DNA of 64,000 nt. It comes from Actinomycetota bacterium. GTDB taxonomy: Bacteria > Actinomycetota > Actinomycetes > Streptosporangiales > Streptosporangiaceae. The translations under genes and the position numbers were made by a program. Below, one piece after another: positions 1 to 8,777 of this stretch. Every line of letters starts with the position of its first letter. Within the stretch, counting starts at the first letter, position 1. Location: assembly GCA_003168255.1 (NCBI GenBank), contig PMSU01000104.1, forward strand, positions 13,318-77,317, written 5' to 3'. The notes under the pieces were generated by a model that did no database searches, had not been told where the DNA came from, and saw nothing but the letters and a program-made list of their open reading frames with translations.

Positions 1-222
1 GTCTGGGTGGAGTCCCAGCCGGTGCACCGCGGCGACCAGGCGTACAAGGTGATCGACGCGGCGCTCGGCGTCATCGAGCGCGGCACGTGGCAGGTCGCCG
101 ACGCGGTCGCCGAGCAGCCGTGGCTGCCCAACGGGCCGATCCCGGTCCAGGTGACATGGTCACAGGCGGGCGCTATGCAGGCCGTCAGCGAGCAGCACGA
201 CGGGAAGGAAGTGGCGGCATGA
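1..222 (+). CDS. C-terminal part of an unrecognised protein, cut by the window edge
   Basis: The reading frame is open from the first base and ends in TGA at 220-222, so only the last 73 codons are visible. The visible part begins VWVESQPVHRGD. I do not recognise a family, and there is no membrane segment. Its stop overlaps the ATG of the next gene in an ATGA arrangement, so the two are probably co-transcribed and translationally coupled to the FAD enzyme downstream. Confidence 0.6.
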   Translation, partial: VWVESQPVHRGDQAYKVIDAALGVIERGTWQVADAVAEQPWLPNGPIPVQVTWSQAGAMQAVSEQHDGKEVAA

Positions 223-1643
223 CCACCGCGACGGTGGTGGGCGGCGGGCCCAACGGACTCGCCGCCGCCGTGGCCCTTGCCCTAGCGGGCGTGTCGGTCA
301 CCGTGCTCGATGCGGCCGACGAGCCCGGCGGAGGCGCGCGCTCTGGCGAATCGCTGCTGCCCGGCCTGCTGCACGACCACTGCTCGGCCTTCCACCCGAT
401 GGCTGTCGGCTCTCCGTTCCTGACTGGCCTGGGCCTGGACACGTACGGATTGTCCTGGCGCTGGCCGGAGATCGACTGCGCGCACCCGCTCGACAGCGGT
501 GAGGCTGGCCTGCTGTACCGGTCGGTCGAGGACACTGCTGCCGGGCTGGGCCGCGACGGAGCCCGCTGGCGGCTGGCCTTCGGCCGCCCCTCGGCCGGGT
601 ACGACAAGCTGGCCGGCGACATCATGCGGCCGCTGCTGCGGGCGCCCAGCCACCCGCTGGCGATGGCCAGGTTCGGGCTGCCGACGCTGCTGCCCGGCTC
701 GGCGTTCGCCCGCCTGTTCGCCACCGAGAAAGGACGCGCGCTGTTCGGCGGGGTGGCCGCGCACGCGTTCCGGCCGTTGCATCAGCCGCTCACCTCGGCG
801 ATCGGCGTCGGCATCATCACGGCAGGGCACCGCTGGGGCTGGCCGGTCGCGGCCGGCGGGTCCGGGTCGATCACCGCGGCGCTCGCAGCGCTGCTCACCG
901 ACCTGGGCGGCAAGATCGAGACGGGCACGCGGGTCACGACGGCGTCACAGCTGCCGGCGGCGGACGTTACCTTGTTCGACCTCGCCCCGGAAGTGGCCGC
1001 TGACCTGCTCGGCGACAAGCTGCCCGCACGGGTGGCCCGGGCGTTCCGCCGGTTCCGCCGTGCCCCAGGAGCGTTCAAGGTCGACTTCGCAGTCGAGGGC
1101 GGCGTGCCGTGGGTCAACCCCCAGGTGGGCCGGGCCGGCACCGTGCACCTGGGCGGCAGCTACGCCGAGATCGGAGCCACGGAGCGGGAGATCAGCACCG
1201 GGCGGATGCCGGAGCGGCCCTTCGTCCTGGTCGGACAGCAGTACCTGGCCGATCCGCAGCGGTCGGCCGGGAACGTCCACCCGGTCTACAGCTACGCGCA
1301 CGTGCCACACGGCTACGACGGCGATGTCACCGAGGCCATCATCGCGCAGATCGAACGGTTCGCCCCCGGGTTCCGCGAGCGGATCGTCGGCCAGGCGTCC
1401 TACAGCCCGGCGTTCTTCGCCGCCGCCAACCCGAACTTCGCCGGCGGCGACATCATCACCGGAGCCAAGGACGTGCGCCAGCTCGTCTTCGGCCCCCGCG
1501 CCACCCTGTCGCCCTACCACCTCGGCATCCCGGGCATGTACCTCTGCTCAGCGGCGACGCCGCCCGGACCCGGCGTGCACGGCATGTGCGGCGCGAACGC
1601 CGCGGCGGAAGCGCTCCGCTACCTCCACCGAGAGGAAGGCTAG
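219..1643 (+). CDS. CrtI/phytoene-desaturase-like FAD oxidoreductase
   Basis: The product is about 475 residues. The N-terminus carries a Rossmann dinucleotide-binding motif (VVGGGPNGLAAA, residues about 5-16), followed by an acidic strand end and PGGGARS, typical of the phytoene dehydrogenase/amine oxidase superfamily. The C-terminus has the expected second FAD-contact region (PPGPGVHGMCGANAA). The ATG at 219 was chosen because it follows the purine-rich ribosome-binding site GGGAAGGAAG and overlaps the upstream stop. An in-frame start at 87 would add a non-conserved Arg-rich extension. Known family members desaturate, isomerise or saturate polyenes; the substrate here cannot be told. It lies 6 kb from the lipid locus, and the IS element lies between, so membership in that locus is doubtful. 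Confidence 0.8.
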   Translation: MTTATVVGGGPNGLAAAVALALAGVSVTVLDAADEPGGGARSGESLLPGLLHDHCSAFHPMAVGSPFLTGLGLDTYGLSWRWPEIDCAHPLDSGEAGLLYRSVEDTAAGLGRDGARWRLAFGRPSAGYDKLAGDIMRPLLRAPSHPLAMARFGLPTLLPGSAFARLFATEKGRALFGGVAAHAFRPLHQPLTSAIGVGIITAGHRWGWPVAAGGSGSITAALAALLTDLGGKIETGTRVTTASQLPAADVTLFDLAPEVAADLLGDKLPARVARAFRRFRRAPGAFKVDFAVEGGVPWVNPQVGRAGTVHLGGSYAEIGATEREISTGRMPERPFVLVGQQYLADPQRSAGNVHPVYSYAHVPHGYDGDVTEAIIAQIERFAPGFRERIVGQASYSPAFFAAANPNFAGGDIITGAKDVRQLVFGPRATLSPYHLGIPGMYLCSAATPPGPGVHGMCGANAAAEALRYLHREEG

Positions 1644-1793
1644 CGCCCGCTATGCCCCGACTGGGTGGCCGATACCAGCGGCTGGGGAGCAGTTGCTCCC
1701 TGATCAGAGCGGTGTCGCCTGGGCCTTCTCGCTCTCCGCACGGGTCCGCTTGGGCACGTACTCGGGTAGGTCCGGCGCGCGGTGTACGCGGGG

Positions 1794-1940
1794 CTATGGG
1801 TTGGGCGTGGACGTGACGGCCCACGTCGCCCCGTTCCAGCGTTCGGCCAGGGTGGAGTTCCCGTCGTTGCCGACCGCGGTGCAGGACTTGGCGGACGTGC
1901 AGGAGATCGCCCACAGCTCGTCGAAGGCCTCGGGCGGGTT
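1794..1940 (-). pseudogene. Remnant of a secreted Cys-repeat protein at the IS border
   Basis: On the minus strand this stretch translates as one repeat of the kind found in the secreted protein at 3569-4624. It contains SCTSAKSCTAVG, then AERWNGATW, then PNP and a TAG stop at 1794-1796. The homology begins exactly at the proposed left end of the IS110-family element (about 1938), which suggests the insertion removed or separated the rest. The protein at 3569-4624 ends with its own natural stop, so the fragment may come from a neighbouring paralogue and not from that gene. The remainder of 1644-2075 holds nothing else I can support. Confidence 0.55.
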
Positions 1941-3480
1941 AGACACCCCAGGGCTTAACTTGTCAAGTTGGTGCGTTCGGGACTTTGCGTGCCTGTCGAT
2001 GTGCGGGCACGCTGACGTCGCCGTCCGGCTGGCTGGGGTGCCGGAAAGCTCGTCGCGGGGGCGGTTATCTGGTTGTTATGCGGCCTGTGCGGTTGTGTTG
2101 TGGCGGGGCCATGCGGTGGCTTCGTCGTATCTGCTGCCGGTTTTCACGCATCCGTGCAGGATGCCGGTGAGGCGGCTGGCGACGCGCCGCAGCGCGGCTT
2201 CGTGGCCGATCTCCCGGGCTCGCAGTTCGTCGTAGTAGGCGCGGGCGCCGGGAGAGGCGGTCAGCGCGGCGAACGCCTGGGTATGCAGGGCGTCGATCAG
2301 GTGGCGGTTGCGGATGTAGCGGGCGTGCACGGTTTTCTTCTTGCCGGACTGGATGGTCAGCGGGGAGGTCCCGGCGTAGTTCTTGCGGGCCTTGGCGGTG
2401 GCGTACCGGCCGGGCGCGTCGCCGAACTCGCCGAGCATCCTGGCTCCGGTGATGTCCCCGATGCCGGGCTGGGACAGGTAGATCCCGGCATCAGGGTGAC
2501 GGTGAAAAAGCTCCCCCACCTTGGCTTCCATGATCTTGATCTGCTGGCTGAGCGCCGCGATAACCGCGGCGCCGGCCTGCACCGACGCGGCGTATGCCTC
2601 AGCGATCACAGCGGGCTGGGCCAGGTGCGGCACGCGCAGCACGGCCTGGATGTCCCGGGCCCGCTGCGCCAGGTCACCGCGCCGCCCGGCCCGCTTGAGC
2701 GCCGCGGTGATCTGCGGGACGGTCAGCCGGGCCGCCGACGCCGGCTCCGGGGCCTTGCCCAGCAGCTCCAGCGCGTCCGCCCCGGTCAGGGTCAGGTCCG
2801 CGTAGGCCTCCAGCGCGGCCGGGAAGTACTCCCGCAGCGCCGACCGCATCCGCAGCAAGTGCCGGGTGCGCTCCCAGATCAGCTTCTGGTGCGCGCGGGC
2901 AGCGATCTTGACCGCCTCGGCGATGTCACTGTCAGCGGCCAGCTCCCGGATCTGGTGCCGCCGGGTCCGGCCCATGTCCGCCAGGCAGGACGCGTCGAAG
3001 AAGTCGTCCTTCTTCCCCGACACCGCGACCGTCTCCTTATGCCGCGCCGCCTGCTTAGGATTCACCGGGTACACCCGGTACCCGGCCGCGGCCAGCGCCT
3101 TCACCCACGGGCCCCGGTCAGACTCGATCACGGCCACCACCTGCGCCAGGTCCGGCTCACCGTCCTCACCCCAGCAGGACGCGACCAGCTCATGGAACCG
3201 GGCCAGCCCATCCACGCCTTCGGCCAGCCGCCGCCGGGCCAGCGTCTTCCCGGCCTCGTCCTGCAGCACCACGTCATGATGGCCCTCGGCCCAGTCATCA
3301 CCCACGAACAGCAACCCGCAACTCCCTTCCCCTGCCCGGCATCACGTCCGGCAGCAACAGGGAGAACCACCAGCGCCCTAATGGAATCAGTGCTCACGGC
3401 CTGTGCCGGGCACGCCACCCCATCAGCAGTCCATCCTCCCCGGTGAGCCGGCAAGGGCACGGTCTAACCCTGGGGCTAAC
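1938..3480 (-). mobile_element. IS110-family insertion sequence (IS1111-like ends)
   Basis: The element contains a single transposase gene. Its proposed ends are imperfect inverted repeats. The left end at 1938 reads GTTAG, then three bases, then CCCCAGGG. The right end, read on the complement from 3480, gives GTTAG followed directly by CCCCAGGG. IS110 elements usually lack long terminal repeats, while the IS1111 branch has short subterminal ones, so such weak ends are as expected. I see no obvious target duplication, which is also usual for this family. The exact boundaries are an inference. Confidence 0.55.
2076..3314 (-). CDS. IS110-family transposase
   Basis: The protein is 412 residues, the usual size for the family. 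The N-terminal half is the RuvC-like DEDD nuclease domain. It begins LFVGDDWAEGHH, has an ESD near residue 62 and a KKDDFFDA segment near residue 100, matching the DEDD acidic pattern. The C-terminal half is the IS116/IS110/IS902 domain with QPGIGDITGARMLGEFGD followed by a conserved Ser/Gly-rich segment. The enzyme would act on the ends of its own element. The frame is intact, so the copy may still be active. It sits between a decayed repeat-protein fragment and an intact relative of the same family. Confidence 0.92.
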   Translation of the reverse strand: MLFVGDDWAEGHHDVVLQDEAGKTLARRRLAEGVDGLARFHELVASCWGEDGEPDLAQVVAVIESDRGPWVKALAAAGYRVYPVNPKQAARHKETVAVSGKKDDFFDASCLADMGRTRRHQIRELAADSDIAEAVKIAARAHQKLIWERTRHLLRMRSALREYFPAALEAYADLTLTGADALELLGKAPEPASAARLTVPQITAALKRAGRRGDLAQRARDIQAVLRVPHLAQPAVIAEAYAASVQAGAAVIAALSQQIKIMEAKVGELFHRHPDAGIYLSQPGIGDITGARMLGEFGDAPGRYATAKARKNYAGTSPLTIQSGKKKTVHARYIRNRHLIDALHTQAFAALTASPGARAYYDELRAREIGHEAALRRVASRLTGILHGCVKTGSRYDEATAWPRHNTTAQAA

Positions 3481-3568
3481 CGCCCGGGGCTGGAAGAGTG
3501 CTCACCCGCCGACTGCTACCAGTAACAAGCCTCCCGCACCAGGCATCCCACCTGACACAGAGGACCCG

Positions 3569-4624
3569 CTAGCCCCCATTAGGGCTGGCCTGGAGGGCCC
3601 AGCGCCTCCCATTCCAGCGGTCAGCCGAGGTGAGGGTCCCGGCGCTGCTGGCGTACCAGCCGGCTGCGGCGCACGCCTGGCCGGAGACACAGGAAACCCC
3701 GTTGAGGAAGGCCGCGTCATGGCGGGCCGGGTTGGGGGTGGGCTGTAGGGCCCAGGTTGTGCCGTTCCAGACCTCGGCCACGGTATGGATGCTGGGCCCT
3801 GCGCCTTCGTTCGCGTTGTTGTTTCCCGCCGCCACGCAGTGCGTGCCCGAATCGCAGGAGACCCCGGCCAGGAATCCGGGGCCGCCCGGCGGCTCGACGG
3901 TGTGCTGAACGCTCCAGCTCTTTCCGTTCCAGCGCATCGCCAGGGCCCCGGCCGCGCTGGAGCCCACGGCAGTGCAGGCCCTCGCCGACGTGCACGAGAC
4001 CCCGAACAGCTGATTGCTATCGCCCGGCGGGTTGGGTGTGTGCTGGGTGACCCACGCTTTCCCGTTCCAGCTCATCGACAGGGTCAGCAGGTGGCCGGCC
4101 GCTGTGCTGCGGTAGCCGACCGCGGTGCAGGCCGCCGGCGATGTGCAGGACACCCCGTCCAGCCCGGTGATGATCCCGTGAGACAGCGGGGTGGGCTGGG
4201 TCACCCACGTCTTCCCGTTCCAGGCCTCAGCCAGGGTGCCGTCATTGCCGTAGCCTCCGTGGTCGCCCACGGCGACGCAGTCACCGGGCCCCGGGCACGA
4301 GACGGCCGCCAGCGTGCTCCCGTCATCTCGCGTCGGGTTCGGCGCATGCTGGAGGGCCCAGGTCTTGCCGTTCCAGCGCATCGCCACGGGTGCCTGCGAG
4401 CCGGCGGGGGAGTGCGGGTCAGAGTAATAGGCCGCCCCCACCGCGGTGCAGGACACGGCGGAGGCACAGGACACTCCGGTCAGCAGGAAACTGGCCGGCG
4501 AGCTCGCGCCCGTGCGCGGCTGGAGGGATGATGCCGGAATGGCGGCCTGAGCCGGGCCGCCGGAGCCCGCCGCGGTCGCGGCCAGCGCGGCGATCAGGGT
4601 TACGGTTGCGATCTTCATCTGCAT
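3569..4624 (-). CDS. Secreted protein with tandem Cys-containing repeats
   Basis: The 351-residue product has a signal peptide: two lysine-flanked starts (MQMKIA), a hydrophobic core (VTLIAALAATAAG) and a probable cleavage after AQA near residue 27. The mature part is about six repeats of roughly 50 residues, each with V-SC-S-x-C-AVG followed by a strand ending WNGKTW or a variant and a TPNP-like turn. The spacing of two cysteines per repeat suggests disulphide-stabilised beta-propeller-like blades. I know similar repeats in actinobacterial extracellular proteins of unknown function. The start could be either the first ATG or the one two codons later; neither has a strong ribosome-binding site. 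A related fragment lies at 1794-1940. Confidence 0.75.
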   Translation of the reverse strand: MQMKIATVTLIAALAATAAGSGGPAQAAIPASSLQPRTGASSPASFLLTGVSCASAVSCTAVGAAYYSDPHSPAGSQAPVAMRWNGKTWALQHAPNPTRDDGSTLAAVSCPGPGDCVAVGDHGGYGNDGTLAEAWNGKTWVTQPTPLSHGIITGLDGVSCTSPAACTAVGYRSTAAGHLLTLSMSWNGKAWVTQHTPNPPGDSNQLFGVSCTSARACTAVGSSAAGALAMRWNGKSWSVQHTVEPPGGPGFLAGVSCDSGTHCVAAGNNNANEGAGPSIHTVAEVWNGTTWALQPTPNPARHDAAFLNGVSCVSGQACAAAGWYASSAGTLTSADRWNGRRWALQASPNGG

Positions 4625-4761
4625 GGTTGCTCATCTCGAACCTGGAGTGCGGCGGACGTCACCGCGCGCTTACTGCATGGACGCATTACGTGCTCGCCTG
4701 GTTGCTCCTGAGCCGCCGGGATCACCGGGCCAGACGCCGCCCGTACGCGTCGCAGAGCTGG

Positions 4762-5085
4762 TTAGCTGCTTGCGGGTGGGCTGGTGGCCGGGGTGTGTGG
4801 CGTGGCGGTGGGGGATCCGGTCACGCCGGAGGTCAGGTAGACCGTGTAGTTGATCACGGTGCCGATTCCGAGCTGGCGCAGTTCAGCCTTTCCCTGCGGG
4901 GTGGCTGCGTCCTGGGGAGAGACGACGACGCCTTCCCGTTGCAGGATGGCCGAGGTGGCGGGGTCGAGGATGAGCAGGTCGCGTACCCCGTACTGAGTGA
5001 GGCCCACGCCGATGCCGTGCCGCCCGAGCTTGTCGGTCATCGGTCCTAGGTCCTCGATGCCGGGCTGAGAGGCCGCGCCTCGTCG
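4762..5085 (-). pseudogene. C-terminal remnant resembling the CU044_5270 family
   Basis: The frame is open from a stop at 5086-5088 down to 4762. It reads PGIEDLGPMTDKLGRHGIGV, then GVRDLLILDPAT, and ends in a Pro/Ser/Thr-rich tail. This resembles the end of actinobacterial membrane-anchored CU044_5270-type proteins, where a 'GRxGxAV' strand is followed by a 'DPxTG' turn. The homology extends upstream of the only ATG (5040), so the N-terminal two thirds, including the membrane anchor, are missing. I call it a truncated gene. A short independent protein from 5040 is the less likely alternative. Confidence 0.5.
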
Positions 5086-5266
5086 TCAGTGGTTCGGTCA
5101 TCTCGATGTCAGTGCGCTGGTGCCTCCCGGCGGTGAATGGGGCCGATCGGCCCACACCTGACGTACTCGCCGGGCCGTCTGGCCCCTGCCGTCCGGCCCC
5201 GGCCGGGCTCATGCTGGGGCTACTGCTCCGCCACCGAGACGGGGCTGCGAACCAAAAGGGGCGGAC

Positions 5267-6610
5267 ATGGGATCGATGCGAAGTGGCCGGCGAGCGGTGG
5301 GGACGCTGGCACTCATAACGACAACGCTCACGGGCGCCGCCCTCCTCGGCGCTTTCGCCCCCGTGGCCGCCCAGGCCGCTGCGGCGAAGACCTTGTACGT
5401 GTCGCAGAGTGGTTTCGACAGCGGTACCTGCACGTCGGCGAGTCCCTGCGCTACAGTCAGCTACGCTCTCACCAAAGCCGCTTCCGGCGCCACCATCGAG
5501 GTCTCGGGCACGATCAACGACCACCTGTCCATTGCGTCCCCGGTCACCATCACCACCTGGCCTGGCGGCCCAGCCGTCTCGCCCGCGGTCCTTGACGGGA
5601 CGGCGAGCGGAACCGTCGTCACCGTCGACTCCGGGGTTGCCGGCGTAACGCTCAACGACCTGACGATCGAGAACGGGTCTGCCAACTACACCGGGGGCAT
5701 CCTCAACAGCGGCACCCTCACACTCACCGATAGCACCGTGTCGGGGAACTCGGGAAACGGAGACGCAGGTAACGGAATCTGGAACTATGACCAGGCCACC
5801 ATGACGATCATCGACAGCACGGTCGCGAATAACTCGGGCTATGGCTACGGCATTGAAAACAGCGGGACCATGACGGTCCTCGCCAGCACCATCGCGGGGA
5901 ACACATCCGCCTTCAGCCCCGGCAGCGGCGGCGGGATCTACAGCGGCTCGGGCCACGTCGCCACCCTGGCCGCCACGATCGTGGCCGACAACACCGGGAG
6001 CAACTGCGACGCGGCCGCCGCTGGAAGCCTTGCTAGCGCCGGGTACAACCTGACCAACGACACGAGCGGCACCGCCTGCGGCTTCACCGCCGCGACCGAC
6101 CTGGTGAACAAGAACCCACTCCTCGGCTCCCTCGCCAGCAACGGCGGCCCGACCCAGACCCTGCTGCCCGGCGCGAAGAGCCCGGCCGCCGACGTGATTC
6201 CCAACCCCACCACCTTGCACGGGGTCGCGGTCTGCCCCAGCACCGACCAGCGCGGCGTCACCCGGCCCGGGCACGGGGAGAGCCGCTGCACCATCGGCGC
6301 GGCAGAGGTGGCTTTCAAGAAGCCCACCACCACGTCGGTGACGGTGAATCCGACGGCAGTCACGGCGGGCACCAGGGTCATCTACCAGGTCGTCGTGACC
6401 CCCAAGTCCGGCACCAGCACCCCGGCCGGGACGATCTCCTTCACCACCGGCACCACGAAACTCTGCACGGCCGTTCTCTCCGGCGGCGTCGCCGCCTGCG
6501 GAGCGACCAACGCACCGGTAGGGACCGACACCGTGACCGGCACCTACTCCGGCGGTGACGGCTACGCCAGCTCCTCGGGTACCGCAACCCTGACCGTGAC
6601 AACGGCCTAG
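5267..6610 (+). CDS. Secreted right-handed beta-helix protein with C-terminal Ig-like domain
   Basis: The product is 447 residues. It starts at the ATG behind an AAAAGGGGCGG ribosome-binding site and has a signal peptide (Arg-rich start, TLALITTTLTGAALLGAF core, cleavage near AQA-AA, residue about 38). Residues about 40-330 contain short repeats such as LTDSTVSGNSG, IIDSTVANNSG and LASTIAGNTS, typical of parallel beta-helix/polymorphic-outer-membrane-like repeats. They end in the DQRGVTRP segment seen in 'choice-of-anchor Q' proteins. Residues about 350-447 form a bacterial Ig-like domain (TTTSVTVNPTAVTAGT and a YSGGDGYASS strand). A cell-surface or extracellular structural or carbohydrate-binding role is plausible. 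No catalytic residues can be assigned. Confidence 0.8.
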   Translation: MGSMRSGRRAVGTLALITTTLTGAALLGAFAPVAAQAAAAKTLYVSQSGFDSGTCTSASPCATVSYALTKAASGATIEVSGTINDHLSIASPVTITTWPGGPAVSPAVLDGTASGTVVTVDSGVAGVTLNDLTIENGSANYTGGILNSGTLTLTDSTVSGNSGNGDAGNGIWNYDQATMTIIDSTVANNSGYGYGIENSGTMTVLASTIAGNTSAFSPGSGGGIYSGSGHVATLAATIVADNTGSNCDAAAAGSLASAGYNLTNDTSGTACGFTAATDLVNKNPLLGSLASNGGPTQTLLPGAKSPAADVIPNPTTLHGVAVCPSTDQRGVTRPGHGESRCTIGAAEVAFKKPTTTSVTVNPTAVTAGTRVIYQVVVTPKSGTSTPAGTISFTTGTTKLCTAVLSGGVAACGATNAPVGTDTVTGTYSGGDGYASSSGTATLTVTTA

Positions 6611-6986
6611 CACTCGCCCAGACCATCAACGGGGTCGGCACATCCCGGCGCGACGAGTCCTAACCCAAGATCAACTCATAGCGGGTCCGGGCGTATCTTG
6701 GCCGCATCCAGAAAGGGCGGGCACGTGATCACCTGCCCGCCCTTCTGCGACTGGGCTATTCGACCGTCGCAGACGACCGCCCGAATGTCGCTGTCTGGTT
6801 CGAGTAGCTCAGGCTCCGCGACAGTCCGGATCTCCTGGTGTTCCCGCTCTGGGGGATGCCGGCGGCTTTCTGGACGGTGCGTGCGACACATGCTGGGGGT
6901 GCTGCTGGCCGCCAAGCGGGTCGAGCGGGCCGCCGAGGCCAGCGGTGCCGCGCAGGCTGCCGCCGTCCGGGAGCGTTCCGCGCTGA
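6611..6986. other. Gene-free stretch between two converging genes
   Basis: Apart from the hairpin at 6713-6744 I see no supported gene. A plus-strand frame ending at 7006 has an Ala/Arg-rich tail (VERAAEASGAAQ) that might be a gene scrap, but it has no ribosome-binding site and overlaps the 3' end of the next gene. Confidence 0.4.
6713..6744 (+). terminator. GC-rich hairpin after the beta-helix gene
   Basis: Perfect inverted arms of 11 bp, AAGGGCGGGCA at 6713-6723 and TGCCCGCCCTT at 6734-6744, enclose a 10-nt loop. The hairpin lies about 100 bp after the beta-helix gene, before the convergent DHFR-like gene. There is no T-run, so it is a terminator by position only. It would work for both strands. 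Confidence 0.45.
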
Positions 6987-7580
6987 TCACCGCCCGGAAG
7001 GTTTAGATTGCCCTGTTCCGAGATGCTGGCCGTCGGCGGGGGAGTACACCAGTTCGAGTATGCCCGAGGGGAACGCCCTGCTTGTCACCAGGCGCAGGAC
7101 CACGGGACGGACCAAATCGGTGAACAGCGGCGCCCCCTCCCCAGCGGCGACGGGCAGCACGTACAGGCGATACTCGTCCACCAAGCCGAGGCGGATCAGG
7201 GACCGGACGAACTGGGTGCCGCCGTGGGCGACGATCTCGCCGCCGGGCTCCTGCTTCAGCCGGGCTATCTCCTGCGCGGTGTCACCGCTGGCAATCCGCG
7301 ATTCTGGCCAGGCGGCGGCCTCCAGCGTCCTGGAGAACACGACCTTGGGGATGTCGTTCATGGGCGCCGCGATCGGGTGGTCGGACTTGGGCCAGAACTC
7401 AGCCATGTCCTGGTAGGTCACCCGGCCCATGATGTGGGTTCCCGCGCGGCGCAGCTTCGTGACGAAGTATGCCTCGTGCTCGTCATCGGAGATTTCTTCC
7501 ATCACCCGGTAGAGCCCGGTGCCCTCATCGCAGCTGTAGCCGTCGAGCGAGACCCAAAACTGCAAAACTACCTGCCGCAC
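6987..7580 (-). CDS. Dihydrofolate-reductase-like (RibD C-terminal family) protein
   Basis: About 197 residues. The start is taken as GTG at 7580, because GGAGG lies six bases upstream and because the family begins right there (VVLQFWVSLDGYS). Longer in-frame starts add non-conserved sequence. The fold markers are VSLDGY, the MGRVTYQDM segment that contacts NADPH in this family, and GGEIVAHGGTQFVRSLI with the GG loop. These actinobacterial proteins are annotated as deaminase-reductases but usually have no proven substrate. The gene stands alone, convergent with the beta-helix gene and divergent from PadR1. Confidence 0.8.
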   Translation of the reverse strand: MRQVVLQFWVSLDGYSCDEGTGLYRVMEEISDDEHEAYFVTKLRRAGTHIMGRVTYQDMAEFWPKSDHPIAAPMNDIPKVVFSRTLEAAAWPESRIASGDTAQEIARLKQEPGGEIVAHGGTQFVRSLIRLGLVDEYRLYVLPVAAGEGAPLFTDLVRPVVLRLVTSRAFPSGILELVYSPADGQHLGTGQSKPSGR

Positions 7581-7962
7581 CTGATGCCTCCGATCCGCCC
7601 AGCCGGTCGCTGAACGGTTCCAGCCGAGACCCGGCGAAGCCTCCACCATAGAGACCGGCGAGCGCTCCCAAAGTCATCGCTTGCAGGTCGCCACACGTGG
7701 GGCCATGATCGATGAACGTGGCGAACCCCGGATGACGTGCCGAATTGCTGGCTGAACCGCAGCGAGGTGGTGTGTACCGGACGCGATTGGCGCTGATGAC
7801 GCGCGCCCTCACCGCGCAGAGTAATGTTCTCCACTTCACGGCCGGGTTGTGAGCAGGTATGATACGACCGTTCTACCAAGATCCGGTCTGCTTGAGACGA
7901 ATTTGTTACACTCCGTTAATCATCCGTTAAGAACGGTCCGAACTGGACGTAAGCTTCCTATC
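7581..7962. other. Intergenic region upstream of PadR1
   Basis: This 382-bp stretch carries the promoter side of the DHFR-like gene and of PadR1. It contains the two-box element at 7917-7939 and a possible -10 (TACACT, 7907-7912). A single GAACGGTTC at 7612-7620 has no partner box. I see no supported gene. Confidence 0.4.
7917..7939 (+). promoter_or_regulatory. Two-box operator-like element, copy 1 (PadR1)
   Basis: Boxes TAATCATCC (7917-7925) and GAACGGTCC (7931-7939) are 14 bp apart start to start, as in the other copies. It ends 23 bp before the PadR1 start codon, so autoregulation is plausible. The boxes are less perfect than those at 39629 and 52175. Confidence 0.6.
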
Positions 7963-8571
7963 ATGTCAACAAGAGACGACGGGAACGGCGGCTACACCAC
8001 GGTCGAGTACCTGACCTTGGGCCTGGTGGCGTGGCTGGAGCCGTGCACGTCCTATGACCTGAAGCGGGAAGTGGAGCGGACCGTCAGTCACTTCTGGACG
8101 TTCTCCCACACGGCCCTGTACCAGGCGCCGCCGCAGCTGGTCGCGGCCGGGCTGCTCGCGGAGGAGCAGGAGGAGACCGGGCGCCGGCGGCGGCAGTACC
8201 GGCTCACCCCTGATGGCCGGGCGGAGCTGCTGGCCTGGCTCGAGGAAACCTCCGCGCATCCGATCGAGCTTCGCGACCTCGCGCTGCTGAAGCTGATCCT
8301 GCTCGGCCCGCACGCCAGCCCCGGCCGGACGCTCGCCCTGGCCAACGCCCAGGCCGACTACCACGCCCGCCAGCTTGAGGAGTTCAAGGAGCTGGCGGCG
8401 CGTTACCGTCCCGAGCCCGACCACCCGACGAGGCTGGCCGCATTGCGGTTCGGGATCAAGTGGGCGGAGGCGGCCCTGGAGTTCTGGACCGAGCTCGCCC
8501 GCGACGAGGCCGATAATGTGGCGGTCGGCAAGGGAAGCACGCCTAGCCGCGACGACGATTCAAGATCATGA
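7963..8571 (+). CDS. PadR-family transcriptional regulator 1
   Basis: About 202 residues from the ATG at 7963 (MSTRDDGNGGYTTVEY). This start was chosen by comparison with its near-identical copy at 14876-15571 and because the operator-like element ends just upstream. The N-terminal winged-helix domain (residues about 12-95) contains the PadR pattern: LGLVAWLEP, TSYDLKREV, SHFWTFSHTALYQAP and a wing with GRRRRQYRLTPDGR. The C-terminal part is the Vir-type alpha-helical dimerisation domain (HPIELRDLALLKLILLG, then long helices to FWTELAR). Such proteins usually repress genes and respond to phenolic or lipophilic ligands. The only regulators seen in the window are this protein and its copy, so it is the natural candidate for the shared 23-bp element; this is not proven. 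Confidence 0.9.
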   Translation: MSTRDDGNGGYTTVEYLTLGLVAWLEPCTSYDLKREVERTVSHFWTFSHTALYQAPPQLVAAGLLAEEQEETGRRRRQYRLTPDGRAELLAWLEETSAHPIELRDLALLKLILLGPHASPGRTLALANAQADYHARQLEEFKELAARYRPEPDHPTRLAALRFGIKWAEAALEFWTELARDEADNVAVGKGSTPSRDDDSRS

Positions 8572-8777
8572 TGACCGTGACGCGAGGTACCCTGATTTTC
8601 CCGGGACTGTTCTTTGGGTTGTTTGCCGCAACGGACTGAATTGAATTACCCGACGGTGCGGCTCTCGCCGCGCCCGCGATCGTGCGGTGCGCCGTTCGGC
8701 GATCAATCCAAAAATATTTAGGGTAAGATGATATAGGCTATCCCAGGAGTATTGCCTAGCTAACTGGCAGGACAACG

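Noticed and set aside
499-2235. A 578-codon plus-strand frame overlapping the CrtI-like gene
   Set aside because: Ser/Arg-rich out-of-frame reading of a real gene that continues through intergenic DNA into the IS element; no domain.
6698-7006. Possible small plus-strand gene before the DHFR-like gene
   Set aside because: It starts inside the hairpin, has no ribosome-binding site, has Ser/Arg-rich composition and overlaps the DHFR-like gene's 3' end.
7612-7620. A perfect single box GAACGGTTC near the DHFR-like gene
   Set aside because: No second box lies 14 bp to either side, so it does not form the two-box element; a 9-bp match can occur by chance.
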